This document shows, one piece after another, positions 6,575 to 15,255 of a stretch of DNA of 64,000 nt; position 1 is the first letter of the stretch, and each line of letters begins with the position of its first letter. The position numbers and the translations under genes are program-made. Under the pieces are notes generated by a model. That model did no database searches. It saw only the letters and a program-made list of their open reading frames with translations, and was not told the DNA's origin. The stretch covers positions 2,850,001 through 2,914,000 of the forward strand of contig NZ_JACCBG010000001.1 in NCBI RefSeq assembly GCF_013409645.1, written 5' to 3'. The stretch comes from Nocardioides panaciterrulae (lineage in GTDB: Bacteria; Actinomycetota; Actinomycetes; Propionibacteriales; Nocardioidaceae).

Positions 6575-9478
6575 ATGTCCAGTACGCAGATGCTCATCGT
6601 GGCGGGTTACCCCGATGTCGAGGTCGCCACCGCCGAGTTCCGCGCGCTGGCGGGTCAGGTCGGGGCCAGGAAGCTGTCGAGCCAGGGCATGATCCTCGTC
6701 GGCAAGGACACCGACGGGACACCTCGACTGCTGGACACAGGGAACCACCTCGGTCGTCGTGGCGCGGATTGGGGCGGGGGCGCGGGCCTGCTCGTGGGGG
6801 TATTCGCGCCGCCCATGCTCGGTGCGGTGGCGGTGGGCGCGGCGGCCGGTGGGGTCGTCGGCCACTTCGCCGGCCACAAGCTCACCGCGACCGTCCAGGC
6901 GCAGGTGGGTGCCGCCCTGAAGGCGGGCACCGCGGTGATCATCGGCGTGTTCCCGGCCGAGTCCCGCCTCGACGTCGAGCGGGCCCTTCCGGGCGCACCC
7001 CTCAAGTCCGTGGTGGAGAGCGACGAGCGCGGGATCGACGAGCTCAAGGCGAAGCTGTCCGAGGCGATGGGCAAGTTCAAGCCCGATCGCAGCGTCCTCC
7101 CGATGCCGGACCGAAGCTTCAGCGGGGTCGGCGGTCGGACGATCGACGAGTCCGAGGGCGACTGGAGCATCGTGGCGCCGGCGAAGGCACCCGACGGTGC
7201 GCCCAACGTCCTCATCATCCTCATCGACGACGCCGGCTTCGGCGGCCCCGACACCTTCGGCGGTGGCATCCGGACGCCGAACCTCACCCGCGTGCAGCAG
7301 CAGGGCATCACCTACAACAGGTTCCACGTGACCGCGGTGTGCTCCCCGACCCGCGCCGCGATGCTGACCGGTCGCAACCACCACCGCGTGGGAATGGGCG
7401 GGATCGCCGAGTTCCCCGCCCCGTTCCCCGGCTACACCGGTATCCGCCCGCGGTCCTGCACCGCACTGCCTCGCATCCTGAAGGAGAACGGGTATGTCAC
7501 CGGCGGGTTCGGCAAGTGGCACATGACTCCTGGGCATGACATGGGCGCGGCGGGCTCGTTCGACCACTGGCCCACGGGGTGGGGTTTCGACCATTGGTGG
7601 GGCTTCCTGACCGGGGCCGCGGGTCAGTACGACCCGATCATCACCCAGGACAACTCGACCCTCGGCGTTCCCGAGGGGGCGGACGGGAAGCTGTACTACT
7701 TCCCGGACGACATCACCGACAAGGCGGTCGAGTGGCTGCACGCGGTCCGTGCCCAGGACGCCGAGAAGCCGTGGTTCGTCTACTACTCCACCGGTGCGAC
7801 CCATGCCCCGCATCACGTGGCCAAGGAGTGGGCGGACAAGTACAAGGGCCAGTTCGACGACGGCTGGGACGTGTACCGCGAGAAGACTCTCGAACGGCAG
7901 AAGAAGCTCGGCATCGTTCCGGCCGACACCGAGCTCACCGAGCGACCCGCGGCGTACCCCGCCTGGGACGGCCTTAGTGACGCGGAGCGCAAGCTGTACG
8001 CCCGTCAGATGGAGGTGTTCGCCGGGTACTCGGAGAACGCCGACTGGAACGTCGGCCGGATGCTCGACGCGGTCGAGGAGATGGGCGAGCTCGACGACAC
8101 GCTGGTGATCTACGTCTGGGGCGACAACGGGGCCTCGATGGAGGGCACGGTGACGGGCTCGTTCAACGAGACCACGTTCTTCAACGGCGTGGTGCTCGAC
8201 GCCGAGGAGCAGTTCGAGATGATCGACAAGTACGGCGGCCTCGCGGAGCTCGGCGGCTTCCACACCGCCCCGCACTTCGCGGCAGCCTGGGCGCACGCGA
8301 ACAACGCGCCGTTCCAGTGGGGCAAGCAGATGGCCAGCCACCTCGGTGGGACGCGCGACCCGATGGTCATCTCGTGGCCCAAGAGGATCACCGGCGGCGG
8401 CGACCTGCGGACGCAGTTCACCCACTGCATCGACATCGTCCCCACGGTCCTGGACGTCATCGGACTCCCGGAGCCGACCGTCGTGGACGGTGTCGAGCAG
8501 GAGCCGATGGACGGCACCAGCTTCGCCTACACCTTCGACGCCCCCGAGGCCGCCGAGCAGCACACGGTCCAGTACTTCGAGATGTACGGCAGTCGCGCGA
8601 TCTACAAGGACGGCTGGTGGGCCTGCACCAAGCTCGACAAGCTGCCCTGGGACTTCTCACCGGCCACCCTCGCCCGGTTCGGGCCCGGCAGCGACTGGGA
8701 TCCCGGGAAGGATCACTGGGAGCTCTACTACCTGCCCGACGACTTCTCCCAGGCCCACGATCTCTCGGCCGAGCACCCCGACAAGGTCGCGGAGCTGGTC
8801 GAGCTCTTCTGGGCCGAGGCCGAGCGCAACCGGGTGCTGCCACTCCTGGGCGGGTTCGCGGTGTTCTTCGGGATGCTGCCGCCGGTGCCCACCCAGACCC
8901 GGTTCCCGTTCGCCGGCGACGTGCAGAACATCCAGACCACGCAGATCCCACGGATCATCGGACGCTCCTACGCCATCGAGGCCGATGTCCACGTGCCCAA
9001 GAGTGGGGCAGAGGGAGTCCTGGTGGCCTTCGCGGACTTCATCGGTGGGTTCGCGCTGTGGGTCGACGAGAATGGGCTGCTGAACCACACCTATCAGTAT
9101 CTCGGCATCGACACCTACCGGCAGACCTCGACCGAGCCGATCCCCAGCGGCGACGTCACCCTCAAGATGCTGTTCGACGCCGACCAGGCGACCCCAGGCA
9201 CCGGTGGCCACGTCACCCTGTGGGCCGATGGCAAGCAGATCGGGGAGGGAGACATCCCGCGCACCGTCTCGCTGATCTTCACCACCTACGCAGGCATGGA
9301 CATCTCCCGGGACAACGGCGGCGTCGTCGACCTCGACTACGAGGACCGGGCGCCATACCCGTTCACCGGCACCGTCCGCAACGTCGTCTTCGACCTCGCG
9401 CCCCATGCCCACGACGACGACCTCTCCCTCCACGAGTCCACCGCCCAGGCCGCACTCGCCCACGGGGCAGCCGGCTGA
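6575..9478 (+). CDS. DUF1269-sulfatase fusion (arylsulfatase)
   Basis: 967 residues from ATG 6575 (GAGACGGGG upstream). Residues 1-170 look like DUF1269: 'MLIVAGYPDVEVATAEF', then a Gly/Ala-rich hydrophobic hairpin (about residues 66-110). From residue 205 it is a type I sulfatase: 'NVLIILIDDAGFG' (metal Asp pair), then 'VCSPTRAAMLTGRN' with Cys256 in the CxPxRxxxxTG motif that becomes formylglycine, 'GFGKWHM' and 'HLGGTRDPMVISWP'. The C-terminal 200 residues ('ADFIGGFALWVDENG') form a beta-rich extra domain. It hydrolyses sulfate esters; the substrate is unknown. There is no Sec signal peptide, so it may stay cytoplasmic or membrane-linked through the DUF1269 hairpin. A maturase lies in the same operon. 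Confidence 0.9.
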   Translation: MSSTQMLIVAGYPDVEVATAEFRALAGQVGARKLSSQGMILVGKDTDGTPRLLDTGNHLGRRGADWGGGAGLLVGVFAPPMLGAVAVGAAAGGVVGHFAGHKLTATVQAQVGAALKAGTAVIIGVFPAESRLDVERALPGAPLKSVVESDERGIDELKAKLSEAMGKFKPDRSVLPMPDRSFSGVGGRTIDESEGDWSIVAPAKAPDGAPNVLIILIDDAGFGGPDTFGGGIRTPNLTRVQQQGITYNRFHVTAVCSPTRAAMLTGRNHHRVGMGGIAEFPAPFPGYTGIRPRSCTALPRILKENGYVTGGFGKWHMTPGHDMGAAGSFDHWPTGWGFDHWWGFLTGAAGQYDPIITQDNSTLGVPEGADGKLYYFPDDITDKAVEWLHAVRAQDAEKPWFVYYSTGATHAPHHVAKEWADKYKGQFDDGWDVYREKTLERQKKLGIVPADTELTERPAAYPAWDGLSDAERKLYARQMEVFAGYSENADWNVGRMLDAVEEMGELDDTLVIYVWGDNGASMEGTVTGSFNETTFFNGVVLDAEEQFEMIDKYGGLAELGGFHTAPHFAAAWAHANNAPFQWGKQMASHLGGTRDPMVISWPKRITGGGDLRTQFTHCIDIVPTVLDVIGLPEPTVVDGVEQEPMDGTSFAYTFDAPEAAEQHTVQYFEMYGSRAIYKDGWWACTKLDKLPWDFSPATLARFGPGSDWDPGKDHWELYYLPDDFSQAHDLSAEHPDKVAELVELFWAEAERNRVLPLLGGFAVFFGMLPPVPTQTRFPFAGDVQNIQTTQIPRIIGRSYAIEADVHVPKSGAEGVLVAFADFIGGFALWVDENGLLNHTYQYLGIDTYRQTSTEPIPSGDVTLKMLFDADQATPGTGGHVTLWADGKQIGEGDIPRTVSLIFTTYAGMDISRDNGGVVDLDYEDRAPYPFTGTVRNVVFDLAPHAHDDDLSLHESTAQAALAHGAAG

Positions 9479-9534
9479 GCGTCCGCGCCGGGACCGATCG
9501 GTCCGGCGCACCCGCAGCACGAGAGGAGTCACGC

Positions 9535-9993
9535 ATGAGCATCAACGTCGACGAGCTCGGCCCGGTCGACTGGATCGTGGTCGAGTTCCCTGAACCGAAG
9601 TTCACCGGGGAGGTTGCCCCGATCCTGAAGGACCTGGTCGACCGCGAGCTGATCCGCGTCCTGGACCTGATCTTCCTGAGCAAGGACGAGAACGGCGGTT
9701 ACGAGGTCTTCGAGGCCACCGACATGGAGGACAGCGACATCGGTGCGCTGCGCACTTACGAGACGGAGCTGGCGATGCTGCTGAGCGAGCAGGATGTCAC
9801 CGACCTGGTCGAGACCATCCAACCGGGGAGCTCTGCCGCCGTGCTCGTGTGGGAGAACCTGTGGGCCGCCCCGTTCGGTTCCGCCGTCCGCCGTGCCGGC
9901 GGGCAGCTGGCCGCCAGTGGCCGCATCCCAGTACAGGCGGTGGTCGCGGCTGTCGAGGCCGACGCCGCAGAGGCGGACGAGGAAGGAGACTGA
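9535..9993 (+). CDS. DUF6325 family protein
   Basis: 152 residues; ATG 9535 follows GAGAGGAG at ideal spacing. Acidic and soluble, with a core 'VDWIVVEFPEPKFTGEVAPI' and 'IRVLDLIFLSKDENGGYEVFE', and a C-terminal 'SSAAVLVWENLWAAPF' followed by an Ala/Arg-rich helix. This resembles the DUF1269/DUF6325 group of uncharacterised proteins thought to be membrane- or stress-associated. It sits 56 bp after the sulfatase and 1 bp before the next small gene, so it is co-transcribed. No biochemical function is known. Confidence 0.8.
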   Translation: MSINVDELGPVDWIVVEFPEPKFTGEVAPILKDLVDRELIRVLDLIFLSKDENGGYEVFEATDMEDSDIGALRTYETELAMLLSEQDVTDLVETIQPGSSAAVLVWENLWAAPFGSAVRRAGGQLAASGRIPVQAVVAAVEADAAEADEEGD

Positions 9994-9994
9994 C

Positions 9995-10147
9995 ATGCCC
10001 ATGGCAGCAAGGCGCAGGCGCAGGACCGTGGCCGCGGTCGGAGGAGCCGTCGTGGTGGCGCACGGCATCAACCGTCGAAGCGATCGGCGCGAGGACCGGC
10101 GTGAGGACCGGCGCGACCGCCGCGACGACCGGCGCGACCGTCGCTGA
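9995..10147 (+). CDS. Small Arg/Asp-repeat protein, 50 residues
   Basis: ATG 9995 lies one base after the stop of the DUF6325 gene, with AAGGAGA as ribosome site inside it. The protein has a basic start (MPMAARRRRR), a short hydrophobic stretch (TVAAVGGAVVVAHGI) and a tail of DRRE/DRRD repeats (six or more units). This fits a membrane-anchored charged-tail microprotein, often found beside DUF6325 or SHOCT-type genes. The repeat is also visible in the DNA (GAGGACCGGCGT-like units). Translational coupling supports its being real; the role is unknown. Confidence 0.7.
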   Translation: MPMAARRRRRTVAAVGGAVVVAHGINRRSDRREDRREDRRDRRDDRRDRR

Positions 10148-10182
10148 CCCGGCCCCGTCCGACTGATATCGGAGCGCCCGCC

Positions 10183-11430
10183 ATGGACGTCACGGCCGTC
10201 GCGGTCGCGACCGCGGCGCTGTTCGCCTGGGGGCTGGTCTCGAATCGCCTGGAGCGGGCGGACGTCACGGCGCCGATCGCGTTCATCACCGTCGGCGTCG
10301 CTCTGGCCGGGTGTGACCTGGTCGACGGCCCGGCGGGGCCCGAGTCTCTGACCCCGCTGGTCGAGCTCACGCTCGTGTGGGTGCTGTTCTCCGACGCGGC
10401 GCGGTTGCCCGTGCAGGAGCTGCGCAGTGACGTCGGCCGCTACCTGCGACTGCTGGCGGTCGGCTTGCCGCTGACCATTCTTCTCGGTTGGGGTCTGGCG
10501 GCCTGGATGTTCCCAGGCCTCGGGCTGTGGTTGGCGCTGTTCGTCGGAGCGGCGCTGGCCCCTACCGACGCCGCCCTCGGTGTGCCGGTGGTGACCAACC
10601 CGGTCGTTCCCTCGCGGATCCGCCAGCTCATCACCGTCGAAAGCGGCCTCAACGACGGCATCGCCACCCCGGTGGTGATGTTGGCCATCGCGGGGGCCGC
10701 CGCTGCTGCGGGTCTGGAGCACGCCGAGAGCCCCGGGCGGGCCGCCCTCGAGCTGCTCATCGGGGGGGCGGTGGGCGCCGGGGTCGGCGGGGCGGGCGGT
10801 GTGGCGCTGCGCGAGGCCCGCCGACACGGGACGGCCGCCGAGGAGTTCGCCGGCATCGCCGTCCTGGCCCTCGCGCTGGCGGCGTATGCCTTGGCGCTGA
10901 CGCTGAACGGAAACGGGTTCGTGGCGGCGTTCTGCGGCGGCGTGGCGTTCGGGGCCTGCGCGGGTCGCCGGGCGCCGGCCGAGCTGGAGTTCCTCGAGCA
11001 GATGGGAACCCTGCTGGCCTCGCTGGTGTGGATGGCGTTCGGAGCCGTCGCCGTCCCGATCATGATCGACCGCATCGGCACCAGCGATGTCGTCTACGCC
11101 GCCCTCAGCCTCACCGTGGTGCGCATGCTGCCGGTCGCGGTGGCCTCGATCGGTGCGGGGCTGGGCCGCACCACCGTCCTGTTCGTCGGCTGGTTCGGCC
11201 CGCGCGGCCTGGCCTCGCTGGTCTTCGCGCTCCTGGCCCTGGAGGCGCTGGGGACGCACGCCGACGACGCCGTGACCGTGCTGGCAACGACCATCCTGAT
11301 CAGTGTGGTCGCCCACGGGCTCACCGCGGCACCGCTCGCACGTCGCTACGGCCGGGTCGCGGCTGCGTCGGGGCCAGAGCCCGGCGAGCCCGTCACGGTC
11401 ACCCCTCTGCGCAGGGGGCTGGGGCGATGA
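10183..11430 (+). CDS. Cation/proton antiporter (CPA1, NhaP-like)
   Basis: 415 residues with about 11-12 membrane segments. Diagnostic CPA1 stretches: 'GAALAPTDAALGVPVV' (unwound helix with the ion-binding Asp), 'ITVESGLNDGIATPVVM' (conserved ESGLNDG) and 'GWFGPRGLASLVFALL' near the C-terminus (GPRG motif). Substrate is probably Na+ or K+ exchanged for H+. The C-terminal soluble tail is short. The gene overlaps the maturase start by four bases (ATGA), so both are translated from one message with the sulfatase cluster. Why an antiporter is coupled to sulfatase maturation is unclear. Confidence 0.9.
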   Translation: MDVTAVAVATAALFAWGLVSNRLERADVTAPIAFITVGVALAGCDLVDGPAGPESLTPLVELTLVWVLFSDAARLPVQELRSDVGRYLRLLAVGLPLTILLGWGLAAWMFPGLGLWLALFVGAALAPTDAALGVPVVTNPVVPSRIRQLITVESGLNDGIATPVVMLAIAGAAAAAGLEHAESPGRAALELLIGGAVGAGVGGAGGVALREARRHGTAAEEFAGIAVLALALAAYALALTLNGNGFVAAFCGGVAFGACAGRRAPAELEFLEQMGTLLASLVWMAFGAVAVPIMIDRIGTSDVVYAALSLTVVRMLPVAVASIGAGLGRTTVLFVGWFGPRGLASLVFALLALEALGTHADDAVTVLATTILISVVAHGLTAAPLARRYGRVAAASGPEPGEPVTVTPLRRGLGR

Positions 11431-12815
11431 CGCAGAGGCCGGTCACGACGGGCCCCACCCCCACCGGGGTAGGGCCCGGACGCCTGTTCCACGTGATGGT
11501 GAAGCCGACGGGTGCCGTGTGCAACCTGGACTGCCAGTACTGCTTCTTCCTGTCCAAGGAGATGCTCTACCCCGGCAGCAGGTTCCGGATGGCCGAGGAC
11601 CTGCAGGAGGCGTACATCCGTCAATTGCTGGAGGCCCACCCGAGCTCGTCCGAGGTCGTGATGGCCTGGCAGGGCGGCGAGCCGACCATGATGGGGCTGG
11701 ACTTCTTCCGGCGGGCGATGGAGCTCCAGGCGCGGTACAAACGTCCGGACCAGCAGGTCCTGAACACCCTGCAGACCAACGGAACCCTGCTCGACGACGA
11801 GTGGGGTGCCTTCTTGCGGGAGAACAATTTTCTGGTCGGGATCTCGATCGACGGTCCGCCGGCGATGCACGACGCCTACCGGGTCGACAAGGGTGGCAAG
11901 CCCACGTCGCACCGGGTACTGAAAGGTCTCGACGTGCTGAGAAGGCACGGCGTCGAATGGAACGTGCTGACCACGATCCACTCCGCGAACGCCCACCACG
12001 GTGGCGAGGTCTACCGCTACCTGCGTGACGAGCTGGGCGCGTCGTTCATCCAGTTCATCCCGATCATCGAGCGGGCGACCCCGGAGACCCTACCGATCGC
12101 GGACGAGGGCTGGGGCAGCGAGGTGCGCAGCCGACCCCTGTACGTCCAGGCCGGCTCGCTGGTGACGCGACGCTCGGTCGCCCCTGAACAGTACGGCCGG
12201 TTCATGATCGAGGTGTTCGAAGAATGGGTCCGCCACGACATCGGGGCGGTGTACGTCCTGGCGTTCGACACGGCACTGGCCTCTTGGTACGGCGAGGGCG
12301 GAGGCCTGTGTGTCCACGCGGAGACCTGTGGATCCCAGCTGGCACTGGAACACAACGGCGACCTGTACTCCTGCGCCCATTTCGTCGAGCCGAACTACCT
12401 ACTCGGCAACATCGGCGATCGGACCATGCTCGAGCTGATCGACCTGCCGCAGCAGCGGAAGTTCGGGCAGGACAAGCGCGACACGCTGACCCAGTTCTGC
12501 CGCGACTGCGACGTACGTTTCGCCTGTAACGGGGGCTGCCCCAAGGATCGATTCACGACCGCTCCGAACGGGGAATCCGGTCAGCACTACCTGTGCCCGG
12601 GTTACCTGGAGTTCTTCCACCACGTCCGCGAGCCGATGCAGGCGATGGTCCTGCTGCTGCGGGAGGGCCGTGCCCCGTCAGAGCTGATGCCCGTCTACGC
12701 CCGCGACGACGCGGCCCGCGGCCGCAACGAGCCTTGCACCTGTGGTTCGGGCAAGAAGTGGAAGAAGTGCCACGGATCGGTGCGCGGCGGCAGCCCTCGG
12801 CCAGGACGTCGTTGA
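11427..12815 (+). CDS. Anaerobic sulfatase maturase (radical SAM, SPASM) with C-terminal SEC-C motif
   Basis: 462 residues. The radical SAM motif 'CNLDCQYC' has Cys at 32, 36 and 39, followed by 'WQGGEPTMMGLDFF' for SAM binding and 'TLQTNGTLLDDEW'. The SPASM part has 'LEHNGDLYSCAHFV' and 'FCRDCDVRFACNGGCPKDR' for two auxiliary Fe4S4 clusters, as in AtsB/anSME. The C-terminus adds 'RNEPCTCGSGKKWKKCHG', a SEC-C zinc-finger-like motif also seen in SecA. Established role: oxidation of the sulfatase Cys or Ser to formylglycine without oxygen. The partner is almost certainly the sulfatase at 6575. Start ATG overlaps the antiporter stop. Confidence 0.93.
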   Translation: MTQRPVTTGPTPTGVGPGRLFHVMVKPTGAVCNLDCQYCFFLSKEMLYPGSRFRMAEDLQEAYIRQLLEAHPSSSEVVMAWQGGEPTMMGLDFFRRAMELQARYKRPDQQVLNTLQTNGTLLDDEWGAFLRENNFLVGISIDGPPAMHDAYRVDKGGKPTSHRVLKGLDVLRRHGVEWNVLTTIHSANAHHGGEVYRYLRDELGASFIQFIPIIERATPETLPIADEGWGSEVRSRPLYVQAGSLVTRRSVAPEQYGRFMIEVFEEWVRHDIGAVYVLAFDTALASWYGEGGGLCVHAETCGSQLALEHNGDLYSCAHFVEPNYLLGNIGDRTMLELIDLPQQRKFGQDKRDTLTQFCRDCDVRFACNGGCPKDRFTTAPNGESGQHYLCPGYLEFFHHVREPMQAMVLLLREGRAPSELMPVYARDDAARGRNEPCTCGSGKKWKKCHGSVRGGSPRPGRR

Positions 12816-13108
12816 ATCGCCCGGGGTCTGATGGAGGCGCCCAATCGGGGTCCTCGCGCGCGTACGGGACGTCACGGCGACGGTCCAGCCGGGCGACTTC
12901 TAACTCGTCGACCTGTACCACGATCTCGGCAACGCCGATCCCATTCGGCGGCCTGACGGCGGCGCCGAACGTGCTACGGCGGTCGCGTTCCCCGGAGGAA
13001 GGTTTCCGCTGAAGCAACGACGCGCTACGCCCCGGCATGGCGGCTCCGACGCGCGGCGACGCACACACCGCCGCCGGAGCTGCACACGACCGCCGGGGAC
13101 GCCTGCCG

Positions 13109-13209
13109 CATGCGGCATACTGGCGGCCGGGTAGGCATCTGACGCGCAGAACTACAAAGCTGGATTTCCCAAGTCTTGCTCGACTGGATCTCCTACCCCC
13201 CGCCCCTGT
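13109..13209 (+). repeat. Direct repeat copy A, resembling the 5' flank of tRNA-Arg(UCU)
   Basis: It matches 34273-34374: a perfect block starting CATGCGGCATACTGG (28 bp), a perfect block ACTACAAAGCTGGATTTCC, and a perfect end CCTACCCCCCGCCCCTGT, with diverged spacers between. In the other copy the last eight bases (GCCCCTGT) are the start of tRNA-Arg. Here the tRNA body is absent and replaced by GGGGGGTAG. It marks the left border of a 21-kb accessory stretch. Confidence 0.8.
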
Positions 13210-13218
13210 GGGGGGTAG
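13193..13218. other. Perfect 9-bp hairpin at the end of repeat A
   Basis: CTACCCCCC, loop GCCCCTGT, GGGGGGTAG. An outer, weaker arm pairs CTGGATTT (13160-13167) with AAATCCAG (13220-13227). The structure replaces the tRNA that follows the same sequence in copy B. It could be a terminator-like hairpin, a recombination scar or an attachment-type site. Confidence 0.5.
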
Positions 13219-13480
13219 AAAATCCAGTTCTGACCTGCGCCGAGGTCGCATCTCCGCACGGTCGCTCTCGCTGATCCGGAACGGCACAACCGCATCTTCG
13301 GAACGCCAGCAGCGGACGGTGCCGCGACCGCGCAGCTGCCCGTGGCCAGGTTCCCGATCTTTGTCCTTCCCGTCGTTGCGGCACCGCCTCAGTCCCCAGA
13401 GAACCAGGCCTACTCCGAGCCCTGGCGCGGGCACCCGCGGTCAGCTTCTCCGGGCACCAGAGCCCAAGTGCCTTTGGCCG

Positions 13481-14305
13481 TCAGGCGTCGCGACGTCGGA
13501 GCATCACTGCCGCTGCAGTGAGGGCAACCGCCACCCAGATGCAGAGCACCAGCAGGCCGGTCGCCGGGGAGAGCGCGGTGGGGTCGGGGCGAGCGCTGAA
13601 GATCGCCGAGCCGGCGTTGCTGGGAAGGTACGGCAGGGTGTGAGACTGCCAGCTGGTCGGCAGCAGCTGGCCGACGCCGGGCAGCACGAGAAGCAGACCG
13701 AACAGGGTTGCGATACCGCCGGCTGTGCTGCGGATCAGGCACCCGAAGGCGATGGCCAGCACACCTACCAGGGTCAGGTAGGCAGCAACACCCACGATGG
13801 CGCGCCAGGCGTGCGGTGCGCCGAGGGTGGTCCCGTGGGAGGCGAGGAAGTGTTGCCCGATGAGGAAGGCGAGGAACGCCGAGACGAGCATCAACACGAA
13901 CGTGACCACGGCGTAGAGGGCCGCCTTGGCCCAGAGAACCGGTAGGCGGCGTGGGGCCGCCGCGAAGGTCGCCCGGATCATCCCGGTGGCGTACTCCCCC
14001 GTGATCAGCAGCACGCCGAGAACGCCGATGGCCAGCTGAGCCAGGTTGACCCCCGCGAGGCTGCGGTCGATCGGGTTGAAGCTCGCCCGCTCGTCGGGGT
14101 GCATGGAGGACCAGTGGGCGTTGGTGGCCCAGCCCACCAGCCAAGCCAGGGCCAGCATCGCGATCACGGCGGCCAGCAGCGTCAGCATCGTGGAGCGCAG
14201 CGAGCGCATCTTGATCCACTCCGAGGCCAGCACCCGGCCCTGGGTCACCGGCGCGACCCGGACCGCTGACCGGACGCCGCCGGGACGGGCATCGGTCGTG
14301 CTCAT
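13481..14305 (-). CDS. ABC-2 type transporter permease
   Basis: 274 residues with six predicted membrane segments (for example 'TMLTLLAAVIAMLALAWLVG', 'IGVLGVLLITGEYATGMIRA' and 'GLLVLCIWVAVALTAAAVML'). The short motif GEYATGMIRATFAAAPRR is the usual ABC-2 coupling segment after the second helix. It overlaps the ATPase gene by four bases and forms one exporter with it. BcrB/NatB-like partners export peptides, antibiotics or lipids. Substrate unknown. Confidence 0.9.
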   Translation of the reverse strand: MSTTDARPGGVRSAVRVAPVTQGRVLASEWIKMRSLRSTMLTLLAAVIAMLALAWLVGWATNAHWSSMHPDERASFNPIDRSLAGVNLAQLAIGVLGVLLITGEYATGMIRATFAAAPRRLPVLWAKAALYAVVTFVLMLVSAFLAFLIGQHFLASHGTTLGAPHAWRAIVGVAAYLTLVGVLAIAFGCLIRSTAGGIATLFGLLLVLPGVGQLLPTSWQSHTLPYLPSNAGSAIFSARPDPTALSPATGLLVLCIWVAVALTAAAVMLRRRDA

Positions 14306-15255
14306 GCGATGCTCCCGGAGTTGTCGCCGGCATCGGCGTGGTCCCTGCCGGTGGCGTGGGCGTGATAGTCGATCTGGTCGCGGGTCATCTCCATGAATGC
14401 CTCTTCCAGCGATGCCTGCTGGGGTGTGAGCTCATGCAGCGCGATGTCGAGGGCGCGGGCGTGCTCGCCGATCTGCGCTGCGGTCAGACCGCTCACCTCG
14501 AGCAGGTCCGAGGCGCTGCTGGTGACGGTGACGTCCGGCCCGGCCAGTGCGGCGGCGAGCGCCGCGGCTTGCGGGGCGCGCACGGTGACCACGTTGCTGG
14601 AGGCCTGGGCGATGAGATCAGCCATCGGCATGTCCGCCATCAGCCGGCCCCGGCCGATCACGATCACGTGTTCGGCGGTCAGCGCCATCTCGCTCATCAA
14701 GTGGCTCGAGACGAACACCGCGCGTCCCTGCGCCGCGAACTGTCGAAGCAGGTCTCGGATCCAGCGAATGCCCTCCGGATCGAGGCCGTTGACCGGCTCG
14801 TCCAGAATCAGCGTGGTGGGATCGGCGAGCAGGGCCGAGGCGATTCCCAGGCGCTGCCCCATGCCCAGGGAGAAGCCGCCGGCGCGCTTGCGAGCCACGT
14901 CCTGTAGCCCGACCATGTCGATGACGTCGTCGACCCGGGTGCGGGAGATGCCGTGGGTGGCGGCGAGCGCCCGCAAGTGGTTGTAGGCCGACCGCGAGGT
15001 GTGTACGGCGCGTGCCTCCAACAACGCTCCGACGGCCTGCATCGGCTTGGCCAGACGGGAGTAGGGCTGACCGTCCACGGTCACCGAGCCCGAGGTGGGT
15101 GTGTCCAAGCCGAGGATCATCCGCATGGTCGTGGACTTCCCTGCCCCGTTCGGACCCAGGAAGCCGGTGACCATCCCGGGCTTGACGTCGAAGGTGAGGT
15201 CGTCGACGGCCACCTTCTCCCCGTACCGCTTGGTCAGCCCTCGTGCCTCGATCAT
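14302..15255 (-). CDS. ABC transporter ATP-binding protein (DrrA/BcrA-like)
   Basis: 317 residues from ATG 15255, chosen because AGGAAGGG lies just upstream. Walker A 'GPNGAGKST', Q-loop, signature 'FSLGMGQRLGIA' (LSLGM variant typical of drug exporters), Walker B 'TLILDEPVNGLD' and H-loop 'FVSSHLMSE' are all present. The C-terminal 90 residues ('VVTVRAPQAAALAAAL', 'LEEAFMEMTRD') are the regulatory domain usual for this group. Translationally coupled to the permease at 14305. Confidence 0.93.
   Translation of the reverse strand: MIEARGLTKRYGEKVAVDDLTFDVKPGMVTGFLGPNGAGKSTTMRMILGLDTPTSGSVTVDGQPYSRLAKPMQAVGALLEARAVHTSRSAYNHLRALAATHGISRTRVDDVIDMVGLQDVARKRAGGFSLGMGQRLGIASALLADPTTLILDEPVNGLDPEGIRWIRDLLRQFAAQGRAVFVSSHLMSEMALTAEHVIVIGRGRLMADMPMADLIAQASSNVVTVRAPQAAALAAALAGPDVTVTSSASDLLEVSGLTAAQIGEHARALDIALHELTPQQASLEEAFMEMTRDQIDYHAHATGRDHADAGDNSGSIA

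Larger units (their letters stand above)
12816..13480. other. 665-bp stretch without a convincing gene
   Basis: Open frames here are short or arginine/proline-rich antisense shadows. One minus-strand stretch (about 12800-12990) reads somewhat protein-like ('GIGVAEIVVQVDELEVARLD') but has no start, no extent and no family I recognise, so at most it is a gene relic. The main content is the direct repeat copy at 13109-13209 and the hairpin beside it, described separately. Confidence 0.5.

Noticed and set aside
6533-8563. A 676-residue open frame antisense to the sulfatase
   Set aside because: Shadow of a strongly coding high-GC gene: Val/Arg/Gly-rich, no domain, no ribosome site.
12553-13434. 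Minus-strand 293-residue frame after the maturase gene
   Set aside because: It overlaps the end of the maturase and the repeat region, and only a short part looks protein-like; not supported as a gene.
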